64,000 nucleotides of DNA from Amblyomma americanum (taxonomy: Eukaryota; Arthropoda; Arachnida; Ixodida; Ixodidae). This document shows positions 60,901-64,000 of the stretch, piece by piece (positions within the stretch are counted from its first letter, which is position 1; each line of letters opens with the position of its first letter). The notes beneath the pieces are model-generated. The model had not been told where the DNA came from and did not search any database. It saw nothing but the letters and a program-made list of their open reading frames with translations. The stretch covers positions 140,528,343 through 140,592,342 of the forward strand of contig NC_135505.1 of assembly GCF_052857255.1 (NCBI RefSeq). The letters are read 5' to 3'. A program made the position numbers and the translations under genes.

Positions 60901-63900
60901 TGCCGAGCAACGTGACAGATATAGGCTGGACGCGGCCCGGTGCGGGTGCGGTGCAGTGAAGAGCTGCACCATGCCGCAGCTGTGCAGTGAGGTGTGGCCG
61001 TCCACCAGAGGGCGGCACACGTTCTTGCTCTTTATTGCAGCTGGTCCTGTCAGCTGCAAGAAAAAAAGTTACCCACTTTAAGAATGGAAGCATGGCGAAC
61101 AAATACTAAACTTATTAATGAAGTTCTCAGCTAAATAACTTGATAGCTCTTCTTGGTCTCGGAAAGTATATCTTGACCACTGTGATGTATGTTGTATGTA
61201 TGATGATGAAGTATGATGTATGTACAGGCTAGACGCCTCATTATACGCAAGCCACTGCAGAGTGCACATCGCCGGATACGATGCCGATTTTGGCTTTAGT
61301 TGCTAGGCATAATGATGAAGGCCAACGCCGACGGAGCGCTTGCTTCGCCCGCTTCTCGGTTCTTATTGTTTCGCCATCTTTGCGTTCTCGTTCCGGCCCA
61401 TCGTACTGCGGACGCAGCGCAGTTCCCGCAGCGGCATGTTTGCTTTCCCGTTTAGATTTTGTCCCAACCCGTGCGTTCATCAGCGACATGACGAGGGCAG
61501 CACAGCTAGGCCGAGCTTGTGAAAGCGGTCGCCGCCCGCCGTCCGTGCACACGTCGCACGGCTAAATTTAGTCATGAGGAGCTTTAGATTAGTCATGAGG
61601 AGCTTTAGAATGTGTGCAAAACAACTGAACACTTCTTCCGGCATAATGGTAATAAGTTTGCGATTTTTTTCGTGAAATTTCATTTTCCGGACTGCCCGAT
61701 TTTTCGGTCTTTTTCGCAGCCCCTAGAGAGTCGAAAAATCAGTCGTCGACTGTATAAACTGGATACAAATATGAAGAAAAATGCCTTTAAATATCATATC
61801 GCCAACAAATACAGAATATTTGTTCACATGAAAAAAATACTTCACAAAACGATAAACAGGCAAATGTTGTTGCTCTTATTTTCTTCAAGACAGTGTAACT
61901 GAAATAAAAAAAGCTGAGTAAATATGGTATGTTGAATGACAGTGCCAAAATGGTGACACACACCCATTCCTCATGCCACGCATTTCCACACATAAGAAAG
62001 GGACTTCATAAGTTGCATGCTTTTTTTCAATAGCGCATCTGTTTTTGCTCTTCTTTCTTAAGTGGCCATGATGTGAAAGTGAGAGAGAGCAGGCCGTTCA
62101 CCTTGTAGCCGAACGTGATGTCAATCCATTGGTGAAGGTGCTCCGAGACACGCTCGCTCTCAAGCATGGCCATGTGCTTGCGAACAAAGTCCTCAGGGCT
62201 GGAGCACCAGGCCGGCACCTCTAGGTCACCCAGATCATCGTGGATGGACTCGAATATCGATGGGTCCGTGAAGAACTCCGGGATGCACTCGTCCACTGTC
62301 CACGCCTGGCATCATTGCATGAGCAAGAATGAGAGTTACCGCAGTCATCAATATGCCCAAATTTGCAATTTGTTTCATGCAACACTGAGTTTTGATCACA
62401 AAACTGGCATATGAAAAAGAAAAAAAGCTCTTTATAGAGAGGGGATTCTCAATCTGTTCAGCCTTGTTCGGGAACCCCAGTGACTTTGAAATGCTCCTGA
62501 GGAACTTCACGCATCTTGGCTCGTATCCCTCCCTGGCTGGGATGCATGCAAAAAAAAGCAAGGTTCCTTCAAAAAACACCTAAATCAAAATAATAATCAC
62601 TGACATGAAGGGGGAAGGGTTGAGCCAATTAAAATTAATATCTAAGTTCAATAGAAAGCAAACATCTTCAGGTGCCCTGGCAATATACAATATATTTGAG
62701 GGCACACTTGAAAACTTCTGGTCCAGAGATCATTTGAGACCAAGAAATCCTGAAAGGCCCTCGAGCACTTTTGATTAAAATGAAATGAGACTAAACCCAG
62801 AGATAAGGAATTCCATTTTGATACCTATGATTTTTACAGAGGTTGAGGAGAGGCACTGAGAGTCAATTGCCACATTCCACAATCTGGAAGAATGCAAATC
62901 ACGGAGAATCACTGCGATCTTTGAAAACGCACCATCGCAAACATAAAGAACCCGACCTGCTAGAAACGAGCCCAATGTGCAGGGAAGGGCTCAGCCCTAA
63001 ATGCAGCTTTAACAGCAAGCAACTGGATCGTGCCAAATTCAATGTTCAGCAAGCATAAAATGTTGCACAAAAACACGGGCCCTCAAATTTTTTAGCCTCA
63101 GGGAGTCTCAGTAGCTCAGAGAACTTGCTGAGAAACCTCGCGTGTATTTGCCTTTTATTCCTTCCTGCCTAATTTAAGGTCACCGCCCTATTTTTCGGAC
63201 TTGGCATGACCCCTCCTGCGATGTTCGTTGTTTGTTGTTTATGGGGGTTTAACGTTCAAAACGACTCAGGCTATGAGAGACGCCGTAGCGAAGGGCTCCG
63301 GGAATTTCGACCACCTGGGGTTCATTAACGTGCACTGACATTGCACAGTACACGGGCCTCTAGAGTTTCGCCTCCATCGAAATTCGACCGTTGCGGCCGG
63401 GATCGAACCCGCGTCTTTCGGGCCAGCAGCCGAGCGCCATAACCACTGAGCCACCGCGGCGGCTTAAACCCTCCTGCGATGTTCCTCAATGAAGTGATAA
63501 TATCAGCCAGTATTAGAGTCATGGTCATGCTTCCATTATGTTTGGACCTAAGTTGTCCGCAGCGCACCGCAAGCTACCAATACTGTCTGCGAGGCCTTGC
63601 CGCAACCCACACCCCTTGCCACCGTTCTGGACAAACATGCTCCGTGTGAGATTTCAGAAGAAGCGCACACCACAAGTCTACGACTGAGTCTTTTTCTACG
63701 GCAATGACCGCCGGATGGATCAAAAGGGTGAAAAAATGCAAGAAGCGCATAGCTCTAGACAATTTTGCAGCGTACTGAGACAGGTTGACACGCTGTCCAT
63801 ACCTGAAGTCGCTGCATGGAAGCCGGGTACTCCGCAGGGACCCACTTGTGGCGGACATGCTTGCAGAGGATGCTCCGCGGTAGGCGTCTCGCGAAGTACA

Positions 63901-63946
63901 CGTAGTAAGTGATGTCTGCGAGCAGCTCGGACAAGTGGTGGGGGAC
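21859..63946 (-). CDS. WDR81: WDR81 gene, 5'-incomplete (26 coding exons)
   Basis: WD repeat-containing protein 81, an endosomal membrane-associated BEACH/WD40 protein. In mammals it acts with WDR91 to restrain class III PI3-kinase during early-to-late endosome conversion and also takes part in clearance of protein aggregates by autophagy. Exons from 63946 to 21859 join in one frame of 1493 codons plus TGA with every splice phase consistent; human WDR81 is about 1940 residues, so about 450 N-terminal residues are missing at the right edge. Order: BEACH region (residues 1 to about 160, signature [13 protein letters not shown]), a poorly conserved linker (188-303), a helical middle region (304-1155), then C-terminal WD40 repeats (1156-1493, e.g. 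[13 protein letters not shown]). Introns are packed with transposons. Convergent with EXT2. Confidence 0.95.
22540..23620 (+). repeat. Dispersed repeat family X, copy 2 (interrupted)
   Basis: Same ordered blocks as 7190-7860, but split by the element at 22660-23212. The left half ends near 22655 and the right half resumes with TTATGCATGGGG at 23221. Confidence 0.6.
22660..23212. mobile_element. 553-bp MITE-like element with promoter-like motifs
   Basis: Inverted ends: TTTAGTTCCACGTACGTAGA at left and the inverse of ACGTAAACTCTGTACATATG at right. The left half is CpG-rich and holds GTGCGCATGCGCAG (NRF-1-type site, about 22696-22709), a perfect palindrome CTCACGTACGTACGTGAG (22734-22751) and AACATGGCGGC (YY1-type, 22803-22813). 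It splits repeat family X, which marks it as an insertion. Confidence 0.65.
23784..23884 (-). CDS. WDR81: WDR81 exon 25 (WD40)
   Basis: Residues 1418-1451 ([33 protein letters not shown]). Matches human VVTGTVSNKIGV. Acceptor CTGCCAG; donor GTTATT is weak but phase and homology agree. Confidence 0.9.
23885..24976. other. WDR81 intron, nothing recognised
   Basis: AT-rich intron without a repeat or exon that I can name. Confidence 0.5.
24977..25076 (-). CDS. WDR81: WDR81 exon 24 (WD40)
   Basis: Residues 1385-1417 ([20 protein letters not shown] then [13 protein letters not shown]). Matches human VLVSSSSDHSLTVWKE. Acceptor ATTCTAG, donor GTAAAG. Confidence 0.94.
25594..26712 (-). mobile_element. 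Tigger/pogo-like DNA transposon, deleted copy
   Basis: The left end GTAAAAGCTCGTTAATT and right end with TTCGAATTAACAGACTTC are degenerate Tigger-type termini. On the - strand a broken frame includes [12 protein letters not shown] and ends [19 protein letters not shown] then [10 protein letters not shown]. It is homologous to the element at 59221-60552 but carries a frame break and lacks most of the transposase. Its right end is about 10 bases from the donor of WDR81 exon 23. Confidence 0.8.
26722..26923 (-). CDS. WDR81: WDR81 exon 23 (WD40)
   Basis: Residues 1317-1384 ([54 protein letters not shown]). Matches human [22 protein letters not shown]. The donor GTATGA lies about 10 bases from a Tigger-like element. 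Confidence 0.96.
27052..27413. mobile_element. MITE, 362 bp, TTAA ends
   Basis: Long inverted ends of about 45 bp: TTAAAGGTGCACTAAAGA at left, inverse TCTTTAGTGCACCTTTAA at right, continuing through GAGCT(G/C)GTCTTTTTACC. The TTAA at each end suits a piggyBac-type target. Confidence 0.8.
27460..27756. mobile_element. MITE, 297 bp, TTAACCCTTTAAC ends
   Basis: Perfect 13-bp inverted ends, TTAACCCTTTAAC at 27460-27472 and GTTAAAGGGTTAA at 27744-27756. No coding capacity. Confidence 0.75.
28159..28289 (-). CDS. WDR81: WDR81 exon 22 (WD40)
   Basis: Residues 1274-1316 ([28 protein letters not shown]). Matches human VWDPFTGKTL and SSDSTLRF. Acceptor TTGCAG, donor GTGAGG. Confidence 0.94.
29190..29330. 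mobile_element. SINE relic, head and body in opposite orientation
   Basis: 29190-29275 resembles a decayed SINE head on the - strand (GTGTCTCAGTAGTTTCGGCG). 29290-29330 resembles a SINE body on the + strand (GGAGCCCCTCACTATATAGTG). Possibly two insertions or an inversion. Confidence 0.45.
29833..30184 (-). CDS. WDR81: WDR81 exon 21 (WD40)
   Basis: Residues 1156-1273 ([67 protein letters not shown]). This is the clearest WD40 match to human WDR81. Acceptor CCTGCAG, donor GTGGGT. Confidence 0.97.
30255..30612. repeat. Minisatellite, 18-19 bp unit, graded along its length
   Basis: About 15 units of TTTATTAAACTTTCGGT type. Early units are divergent (TTTAATCAAACCTCCTG); later ones are identical in blocks: four copies of CTTTCGGTTTATTAAA then four of CTTCCGGTTTATAAAAA. 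It fills most of the 462-bp intron between WDR81 exons 20 and 21. The left part (ACAGAACCTTAATTAAATCAAAC) resembles a Tigger-type terminus. Confidence 0.9.
30647..30800 (-). CDS. WDR81: WDR81 exon 20
   Basis: Residues 1105-1155 ([29 protein letters not shown]). Matches human SGTFGSVLVGNRI. Acceptor TTTGCAG, donor GTGAGT. Confidence 0.93.
31101..31588. mobile_element. Foldback element, two 145-bp inverted arms
   Basis: The arms 31101-31245 and 31443-31588 are close inverse copies (shared core GGAGCCGGAGCAACGGAAAA, GCATCTGGGATCGAGACAGC) around a 197-bp centre. No transposase. It lies in the intron between WDR81 exons 19 and 20. Confidence 0.85.
31767..31918 (-). CDS. WDR81: WDR81 exon 19
   Basis: Residues 1054-1104 ([37 protein letters not shown]). 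Matches human IIRKIIPNHELVGELAGLY. Acceptor TTTTCAG, donor GTAATT. Confidence 0.93.
32770..32993 (-). mobile_element. SINE (Ruka-like), full length
   Basis: Read on the - strand: head CCGCTGCGGTGGCTCAGTGG, B-box region GGTTCAATCC, body CTCCACTATGGTGTCTCTCA and end GTTAAACCC. No clear target duplication found. Confidence 0.85.
33414..33519 (-). CDS. WDR81: WDR81 exon 18
   Basis: Residues 1019-1053 ([35 protein letters not shown]). Matches human [22 protein letters not shown]. Acceptor TTTGCAG, donor GTAAGA. Confidence 0.94.
33530..33665 (-). mobile_element. LINE 3' tail fragment
   Basis: - strand 3' end with a GATGATGATG-type tail beginning about 11 bases from the acceptor of WDR81 exon 18. 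GGCCACAGCTGGCAAAGGAC is shared in type with the fragment at 53435-53615. Confidence 0.6.
33691..33972. mobile_element. MITE, about 280 bp
   Basis: Inverted ends of about 50 bp: TTGGGGTACTTGCCTGATTC at left; the right end reads the inverse, with GAATCAGGCAAGTACCCCAA. No coding capacity. Confidence 0.8.
34251..34406 (-). CDS. WDR81: WDR81 exon 17 (5' end duplicated upstream)
   Basis: Residues 967-1018 ([33 protein letters not shown]). Acceptor TTCCGCAG, donor GTGCCT, phase 1 on both sides. Its acceptor and first 46 bases are repeated at 34756-34801 by a 395-bp tandem duplication. Confidence 0.88.
34361..35150. repeat. 395-bp tandem duplication across WDR81 exon 17 acceptor
   Basis: Unit 1 34361-34755, unit 2 34756-35150, nearly identical with scattered substitutions. 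Each unit begins inside the exon (CCCGTTTGATGGGGAGATAA) and includes 46 exon bases, the acceptor and about 350 bp of upstream intron. The exon remainder and donor exist only once. Confidence 0.93.
36045..36340. repeat. Degenerate tandem repeat, CT-rich, about 80-110 bp unit
   Basis: Four returns of TAGG(A/G)G(T/C)GCTA(T/C)T near 36045, 36132, 36211 and 36320, separated by CCTCCTCTCC-type tracts. Confidence 0.6.
36810..36930 (-). mobile_element. Decayed SINE fragment
   Basis: - strand resemblance to the SINE body and head (GAAGGGTTCCAGCTTAATTC, GCACCTCGGGTTCTTAAGCG, GTGCACTGACAG) with many changes. Confidence 0.55.
36993..37266 (-). CDS. WDR81: WDR81 exon 16
   Basis: Residues 876-966 ([56 protein letters not shown]). 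Matches the human HEVLLPVL and CLRIGQEMVQQHL segments. Acceptor GTCAAAAG, donor GTGTCG. Confidence 0.94.
39493..40348 (-). pseudogene. Penelope-like RT/GIY-YIG fragment, left arm
   Basis: Reads the RT palm remnant [12 protein letters not shown] (the usual YxDD has become YIND), the RT thumb region ([36 protein letters not shown]), then, in another frame, a GIY-YIG nuclease ([28 protein letters not shown]). The frame changes near 39920. 5'-truncated and inactive. Penelope-like elements of this kind use an RT joined to a GIY-YIG nuclease. Confidence 0.9.
40350..41311 (+). pseudogene. Penelope-like RT/GIY-YIG fragment, right arm
   Basis: Reads [16 protein letters not shown], the intact RT motif [12 protein letters not shown], then a TAG stop at 40527-40529 where the left arm has CAG, the thumb region, and, after the same frame change as the left arm (near 40860), the GIY-YIG nuclease ([19 protein letters not shown]). 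It extends about 90 bases further 5' than the left arm. Inactive. Confidence 0.9.
41701..41820 (-). CDS. WDR81: WDR81 exon 15
   Basis: Residues 836-875 ([35 protein letters not shown]). Matches human [20 protein letters not shown]. Acceptor TCACAG, donor GTCAGT; exactly 40 codons. Confidence 0.95.
41821..42671. other. WDR81 intron, nothing recognised
   Basis: Several A-runs and AT-rich sequence; no repeat family or exon identified. Confidence 0.5.
42672..42805 (-). CDS. WDR81: WDR81 exon 14
   Basis: Residues 791-835 ([37 protein letters not shown]). Matches human IARLYGEPVLTYQYLP. Acceptor TTTCCAG, donor GTAGGT. Confidence 0.95.
42806..44354. other. WDR81 intron, nothing recognised
   Basis: No exon or named repeat between exon 14 and the SINE at 44368. 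Confidence 0.5.
44355..44604 (-). mobile_element. 5'-truncated SINE with 13-bp target duplication
   Basis: SINE body 44368-44591 read on the - strand (GCGATGTCAGTGCACGTTAAAG, CTCCACTATGGCACC, tail CCAAAAACCAATT plus ATT repeats), without the tRNA head. ACTGTATGCCAAT flanks it at 44355-44367 and 44592-44604. It has the same longer body type as the copy at 3835-4143. About 50 bases from the donor of WDR81 exon 13. Confidence 0.9.
44657..44876 (-). CDS. WDR81: WDR81 exon 13
   Basis: Residues 718-790 ([39 protein letters not shown]). Matches human [33 protein letters not shown]. Acceptor TTGCCAG, donor GTGGGT. Very GC-rich. Confidence 0.95.
45672..45830 (-). CDS. WDR81: WDR81 exon 12 (linker)
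   Basis: Residues 665-717 ([34 protein letters not shown]). Proline/serine-rich, weakly conserved. Acceptor TCCAAG, donor GTAAGC; 53 codons, phase 0 on both sides. Confidence 0.82.
46112..46207. repeat. Small hairpin insertion, 23-bp perfect arms
   Basis: The arm 46130-46152 (ACAGCGCGAACAAAGACGAG...) and its exact inverse 46178-46200 enclose a 25-base loop. TTGGCAGA occurs at 46112-46119 and 46200-46207, suggesting an inserted unit with an 8-bp duplication. Confidence 0.8.
46692..47483. mobile_element. DNA transposon relic, about 790 bp
   Basis: Right end inverse CAGCCGAACCTCGCTATAGC; left end CAACCAAACCTCAATAAAAT; both next to TA. No intact transposase. Similar in style to Tigger-type non-autonomous elements. 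Confidence 0.55.
47588..47765 (+). mobile_element. Second tRNA-like SINE family, copy 2
   Basis: GGGACACTTAAGCTCC, TAAGGGTATGACGTAG, GCAGTGGTTAAGAGATGCGC and GGTAGGGATTGTG match the copy starting at 19462. Confidence 0.6.
48088..48334 (-). CDS. WDR81: WDR81 exon 11 (acidic/serine linker)
   Basis: Residues 582-664 ([36 protein letters not shown]). Low-complexity acidic region equivalent to the long acidic stretch of the human protein. Acceptor TTTGCAG, donor GTACGC. Confidence 0.88.
48335..49156. other. WDR81 intron, nothing recognised
   Basis: No named repeat; a short GC-rich patch near 48820-48890. Confidence 0.45.
49157..49251 (-). CDS. WDR81: WDR81 exon 10
   Basis: Residues 551-581 ([20 protein letters not shown]). 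Matches human VRLGLQAFLTHLLPHVL. Acceptor TGTGCAG, donor GTGAGA. This small exon is needed to connect phase 0 of exon 9 with phase 2 of exon 11. Confidence 0.92.
49611..49883 (-). CDS. WDR81: WDR81 exon 9
   Basis: Residues 460-550 ([44 protein letters not shown]). Helical repeat-like region conserved with human (YLFEPVAKALGPK). Acceptor CTTCCAG, donor GTGAGG, 91 codons. Confidence 0.95.
50387..50651 (-). CDS. WDR81: WDR81 exon 8
   Basis: Residues 371-459 ([49 protein letters not shown]). Matches human GLPPPCPSQLLSPF and FPPYFPALHRF. Acceptor CTTCCAG, donor GTGTAG, phase 0. Confidence 0.93.
50730..51420 (-). mobile_element. Tigger-like element fragment
   Basis: The end CAGTTGAGCCCACTTATAAC at 50730 follows TA. 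On the - strand a short frame reads [20 protein letters not shown] then [10 protein letters not shown], like the acidic region before the end of Tigger/CENP-B-type transposases. The other end was not located. Confidence 0.5.
51545..51850. repeat. Degenerate tandem repeat, about 65-70 bp unit
   Basis: Returns of GGC(T/A)(A)AATA(C)TGG-type words with TGCCA(G/A) and AAGCTTGG/AACTTGG (for example near 51590, 51665, 51735). At least three units, strongly diverged. Confidence 0.55.
52427..52629 (-). CDS. WDR81: WDR81 exon 7
   Basis: Residues 304-370 ([33 protein letters not shown]). Resembles the human ALGVLLAEMVF segment. There is a tandem CAGCAG acceptor; the first CAG was used because it keeps phase 0. 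Donor GTGAGT. Confidence 0.88.
53435..53615 (-). mobile_element. LINE 3'-end fragment
   Basis: - strand frame [32 protein letters not shown] and a GATGATGATGCT tail. Same family type as 1265-1640. Confidence 0.65.
53628..54570 (+). mobile_element. Tigger/pogo-like element, internally deleted (943 bp)
   Basis: Ends CAGTGAAAGCTCGTTAATTC and the inverse of AACGAGCTTTTACTG, flanked by TA (53626-53627 and 54571-54572). Internal repeats of GTTAATTCG(G/A)AC near both ends are typical of Tigger-type termini. Confidence 0.88.
54161..54452 (+). pseudogene. Deleted Tigger-like transposase (HTH start joined to C-terminal tail)
   Basis: 54161-54339 reads a CENP-B-type N-terminal helix-turn-helix ([32 protein letters not shown]). 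The central DDE domain is missing. After a frame change the sequence reads the C-terminal tail [12 protein letters not shown] ending at TAA 54450-54452. It is a non-coding remnant with respect to transposition. Confidence 0.8.
54965..55157 (-). CDS. WDR81: WDR81 exon 6
   Basis: Residues 239-303 ([47 protein letters not shown]). Acceptor CACACAG, donor GTGGGT. Matches the human region around ILLPEGFNP loosely. Confidence 0.85.
56490..56700. repeat. 121-bp-spaced repeat with TGACGTCA and GTGACCTCTC
   Basis: Two returns of GTGGGCAGGTTG.(G/A)(G/A)TGACGTCACAA (CRE-type palindromes at 56508-56515 and 56629-56636), each followed by TGT(T/G)ACCTCTCTCA. The same module, with TCACGTGA, is at 19740-19775. 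Confidence 0.7.
56896..56978 (-). CDS. WDR81: WDR81 exon 5 (linker)
   Basis: Residues 212-238 ([20 protein letters not shown]). Donor GTAAGC is good; the acceptor AAAAAAATAG has a weak pyrimidine tract. The phase fits both neighbours exactly. Not conserved, so called from frame and phase only. Confidence 0.65.
57239..57273 (+). repeat. G-run, potential G-quadruplex
   Basis: GAGGGGGGTGGGTGGGTTGG followed by a further long G run; four or more G tracts with 1-2 base loops. It lies in a WDR81 intron, so the pre-mRNA carries the C-rich strand. Confidence 0.85.
57922..57993 (-). CDS. WDR81: WDR81 exon 4 (linker)
   Basis: Residues 188-211 ([19 protein letters not shown]). A short, basic/serine-rich, non-conserved exon with acceptor TTTTTCAG and donor GTGAGT; 24 codons. 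Called from frame and phase, not homology. Confidence 0.7.
59221..60552 (+). mobile_element. Tigger/pogo-like element (1332 bp)
   Basis: Inverted ends CAGTAAAACCTCGTTAATTC and the inverse of AACGAGGTTTTACTG, flanked by TA at 59219-59220 and 60553-60554. The ends are cleaner than in the other copies, so this is probably the youngest. Internally deleted. Confidence 0.93.
59697..60197 (+). pseudogene. Partial Tigger-like transposase, broken
   Basis: One frame reads a DDE-domain piece ([32 protein letters not shown]) with the first catalytic Asp in NADET. After a deletion/frame change another frame reads [13 protein letters not shown], an acidic stretch ([14 protein letters not shown]) and ends [14 protein letters not shown] ... 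[13 protein letters not shown]. The remaining catalytic acids are missing. Confidence 0.82.
60841..61053 (-). CDS. WDR81: WDR81 exon 3 (end of BEACH)
   Basis: Residues 117-187 ([29 protein letters not shown]). The first half matches the human BEACH end (KNVCLHLVD...VVQLFDQPHP); the rest is a variable linker. Acceptor CTTGCAG, donor GTCAGT, phase 0 on both sides. Confidence 0.92.
61230..61752 (-). mobile_element. DNA transposon relic, TIR family CAGTCGACGACTG, copy 2
   Basis: Inverse of the left half of 8850-9948 with high similarity (GAACGCACGTGTTGGGACAA-type core, GCGGGAACTGCGCTGCG). End CAGTCGACGACTGATTTTTC next to TA at 61753-61754. Truncated on the left. Contains a short AGTCATGAGGAGCTTTAGA tandem at 61570-61610. 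Confidence 0.75.
62102..62305 (-). CDS. WDR81: WDR81 exon 2 (BEACH signature)
   Basis: Residues 49-116 ([47 protein letters not shown]). This is the core BEACH signature. Acceptor ATGCCAG, donor GTGAAC, phase 0 on both sides. Confidence 0.96.
63211..63484 (-). mobile_element. SINE (Ruka-like), full length with 16-bp target duplication
   Basis: Body 63227-63468 on the - strand: head GCCGCCGCGGTGGCTCAGTG, B box GGGTTCGATCCC, body TGTGCAATGTCAGTGCACGT and end GTTAAACCCCC. CCCTCCTGCGATGTTC flanks it at 63211-63226 and 63469-63484. The near-intact A and B boxes indicate a young copy. Confidence 0.95.
63803..63946 (-). CDS. WDR81: WDR81 exon 1 of window (BEACH)
   Basis: Residues 1-48 ([44 protein letters not shown]). 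Close to the human BEACH segment. Acceptor ATCCCAG, donor GTATGG; 48 codons, phase 0 on both sides. Confidence 0.95.
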
Positions 63947-64000
63947 CTGGGATGTTCAGGATCATCATCATCAGCAGCAGCACAACTGAGTCCACAGCTG
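63947..64000 (-). other. WDR81 intron, right edge, with LINE-like GAT tail
   Basis: Upstream of the exon at 63946 the - strand reads GCTGCTGCTGATGATGATGATC, like the LINE tails elsewhere, starting about 13 bases from the acceptor. The body, if any, is outside the window. Confidence 0.45.

Overview
The window is eukaryotic nuclear DNA, most likely from a hard tick (Ixodidae, probably a metastriate genus such as Rhipicephalus, Dermacentor, Haemaphysalis or Amblyomma). The evidence is short exons in long introns with GT/GC..AG borders, two conserved animal genes, and many copies of a tRNA-derived SINE that looks like the tick Ruka family. LINE, Penelope-like, Tigger/pogo-like and MITE relics are also abundant. 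There are no bacterial features. The species call is inference.

Two genes converge. On the + strand, 1766-11179 carries the last seven coding exons of EXT2 (exostosin-2, heparan sulfate polymerase subunit). They join in one frame of 468 codons ending at TAG 11177-11179; the 5' part of the gene lies left of the window. On the - strand, 63946 down to 21859 carries 26 consecutive coding exons of WDR81 (BEACH and WD40 protein of endosome maturation and selective autophagy). They join in one frame of 1493 codons plus stop; the first part of the protein (roughly 450 residues by comparison with the human protein) lies right of the window. I checked the splice phase at every junction of both genes and all are consistent. 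No third protein-coding gene was found.

Layout: 1-11179 EXT2 exons with SINEs, an unusual (TA)n block and a GC-AG intron. 11180-15450 has no recognised gene and may be EXT2 3' UTR. 15451-20255 is intergenic repeats (an element with GGGGTGTGC ends, a diverged 396-bp tandem duplication, a second SINE-like family). 20256-21858 is the likely WDR81 3' UTR. 21859-63946 is WDR81 with very repeat-rich introns.

The most notable structures are these. (1) A head-to-head dimer of two 5'-truncated Penelope-like element copies (39323-41418) is flanked by one 12-bp target duplication. (2) A SINE has a target duplication that overlaps the branch/polypyrimidine region of an EXT2 splice acceptor. (3) A 395-bp tandem duplication copies the acceptor and first 46 bases of a WDR81 exon. 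(4) Three deleted Tigger-like elements each still encode a PCNA-binding-like C-terminal tail. (5) A cluster of four TGTTGCAT..ATGCAACA palindromes lies near 16.7-17.6 kb.

Limits: protein identities rest on recalled family sequences, not on a search; exon borders are by reading frame, phase and splice consensus, without transcript data.
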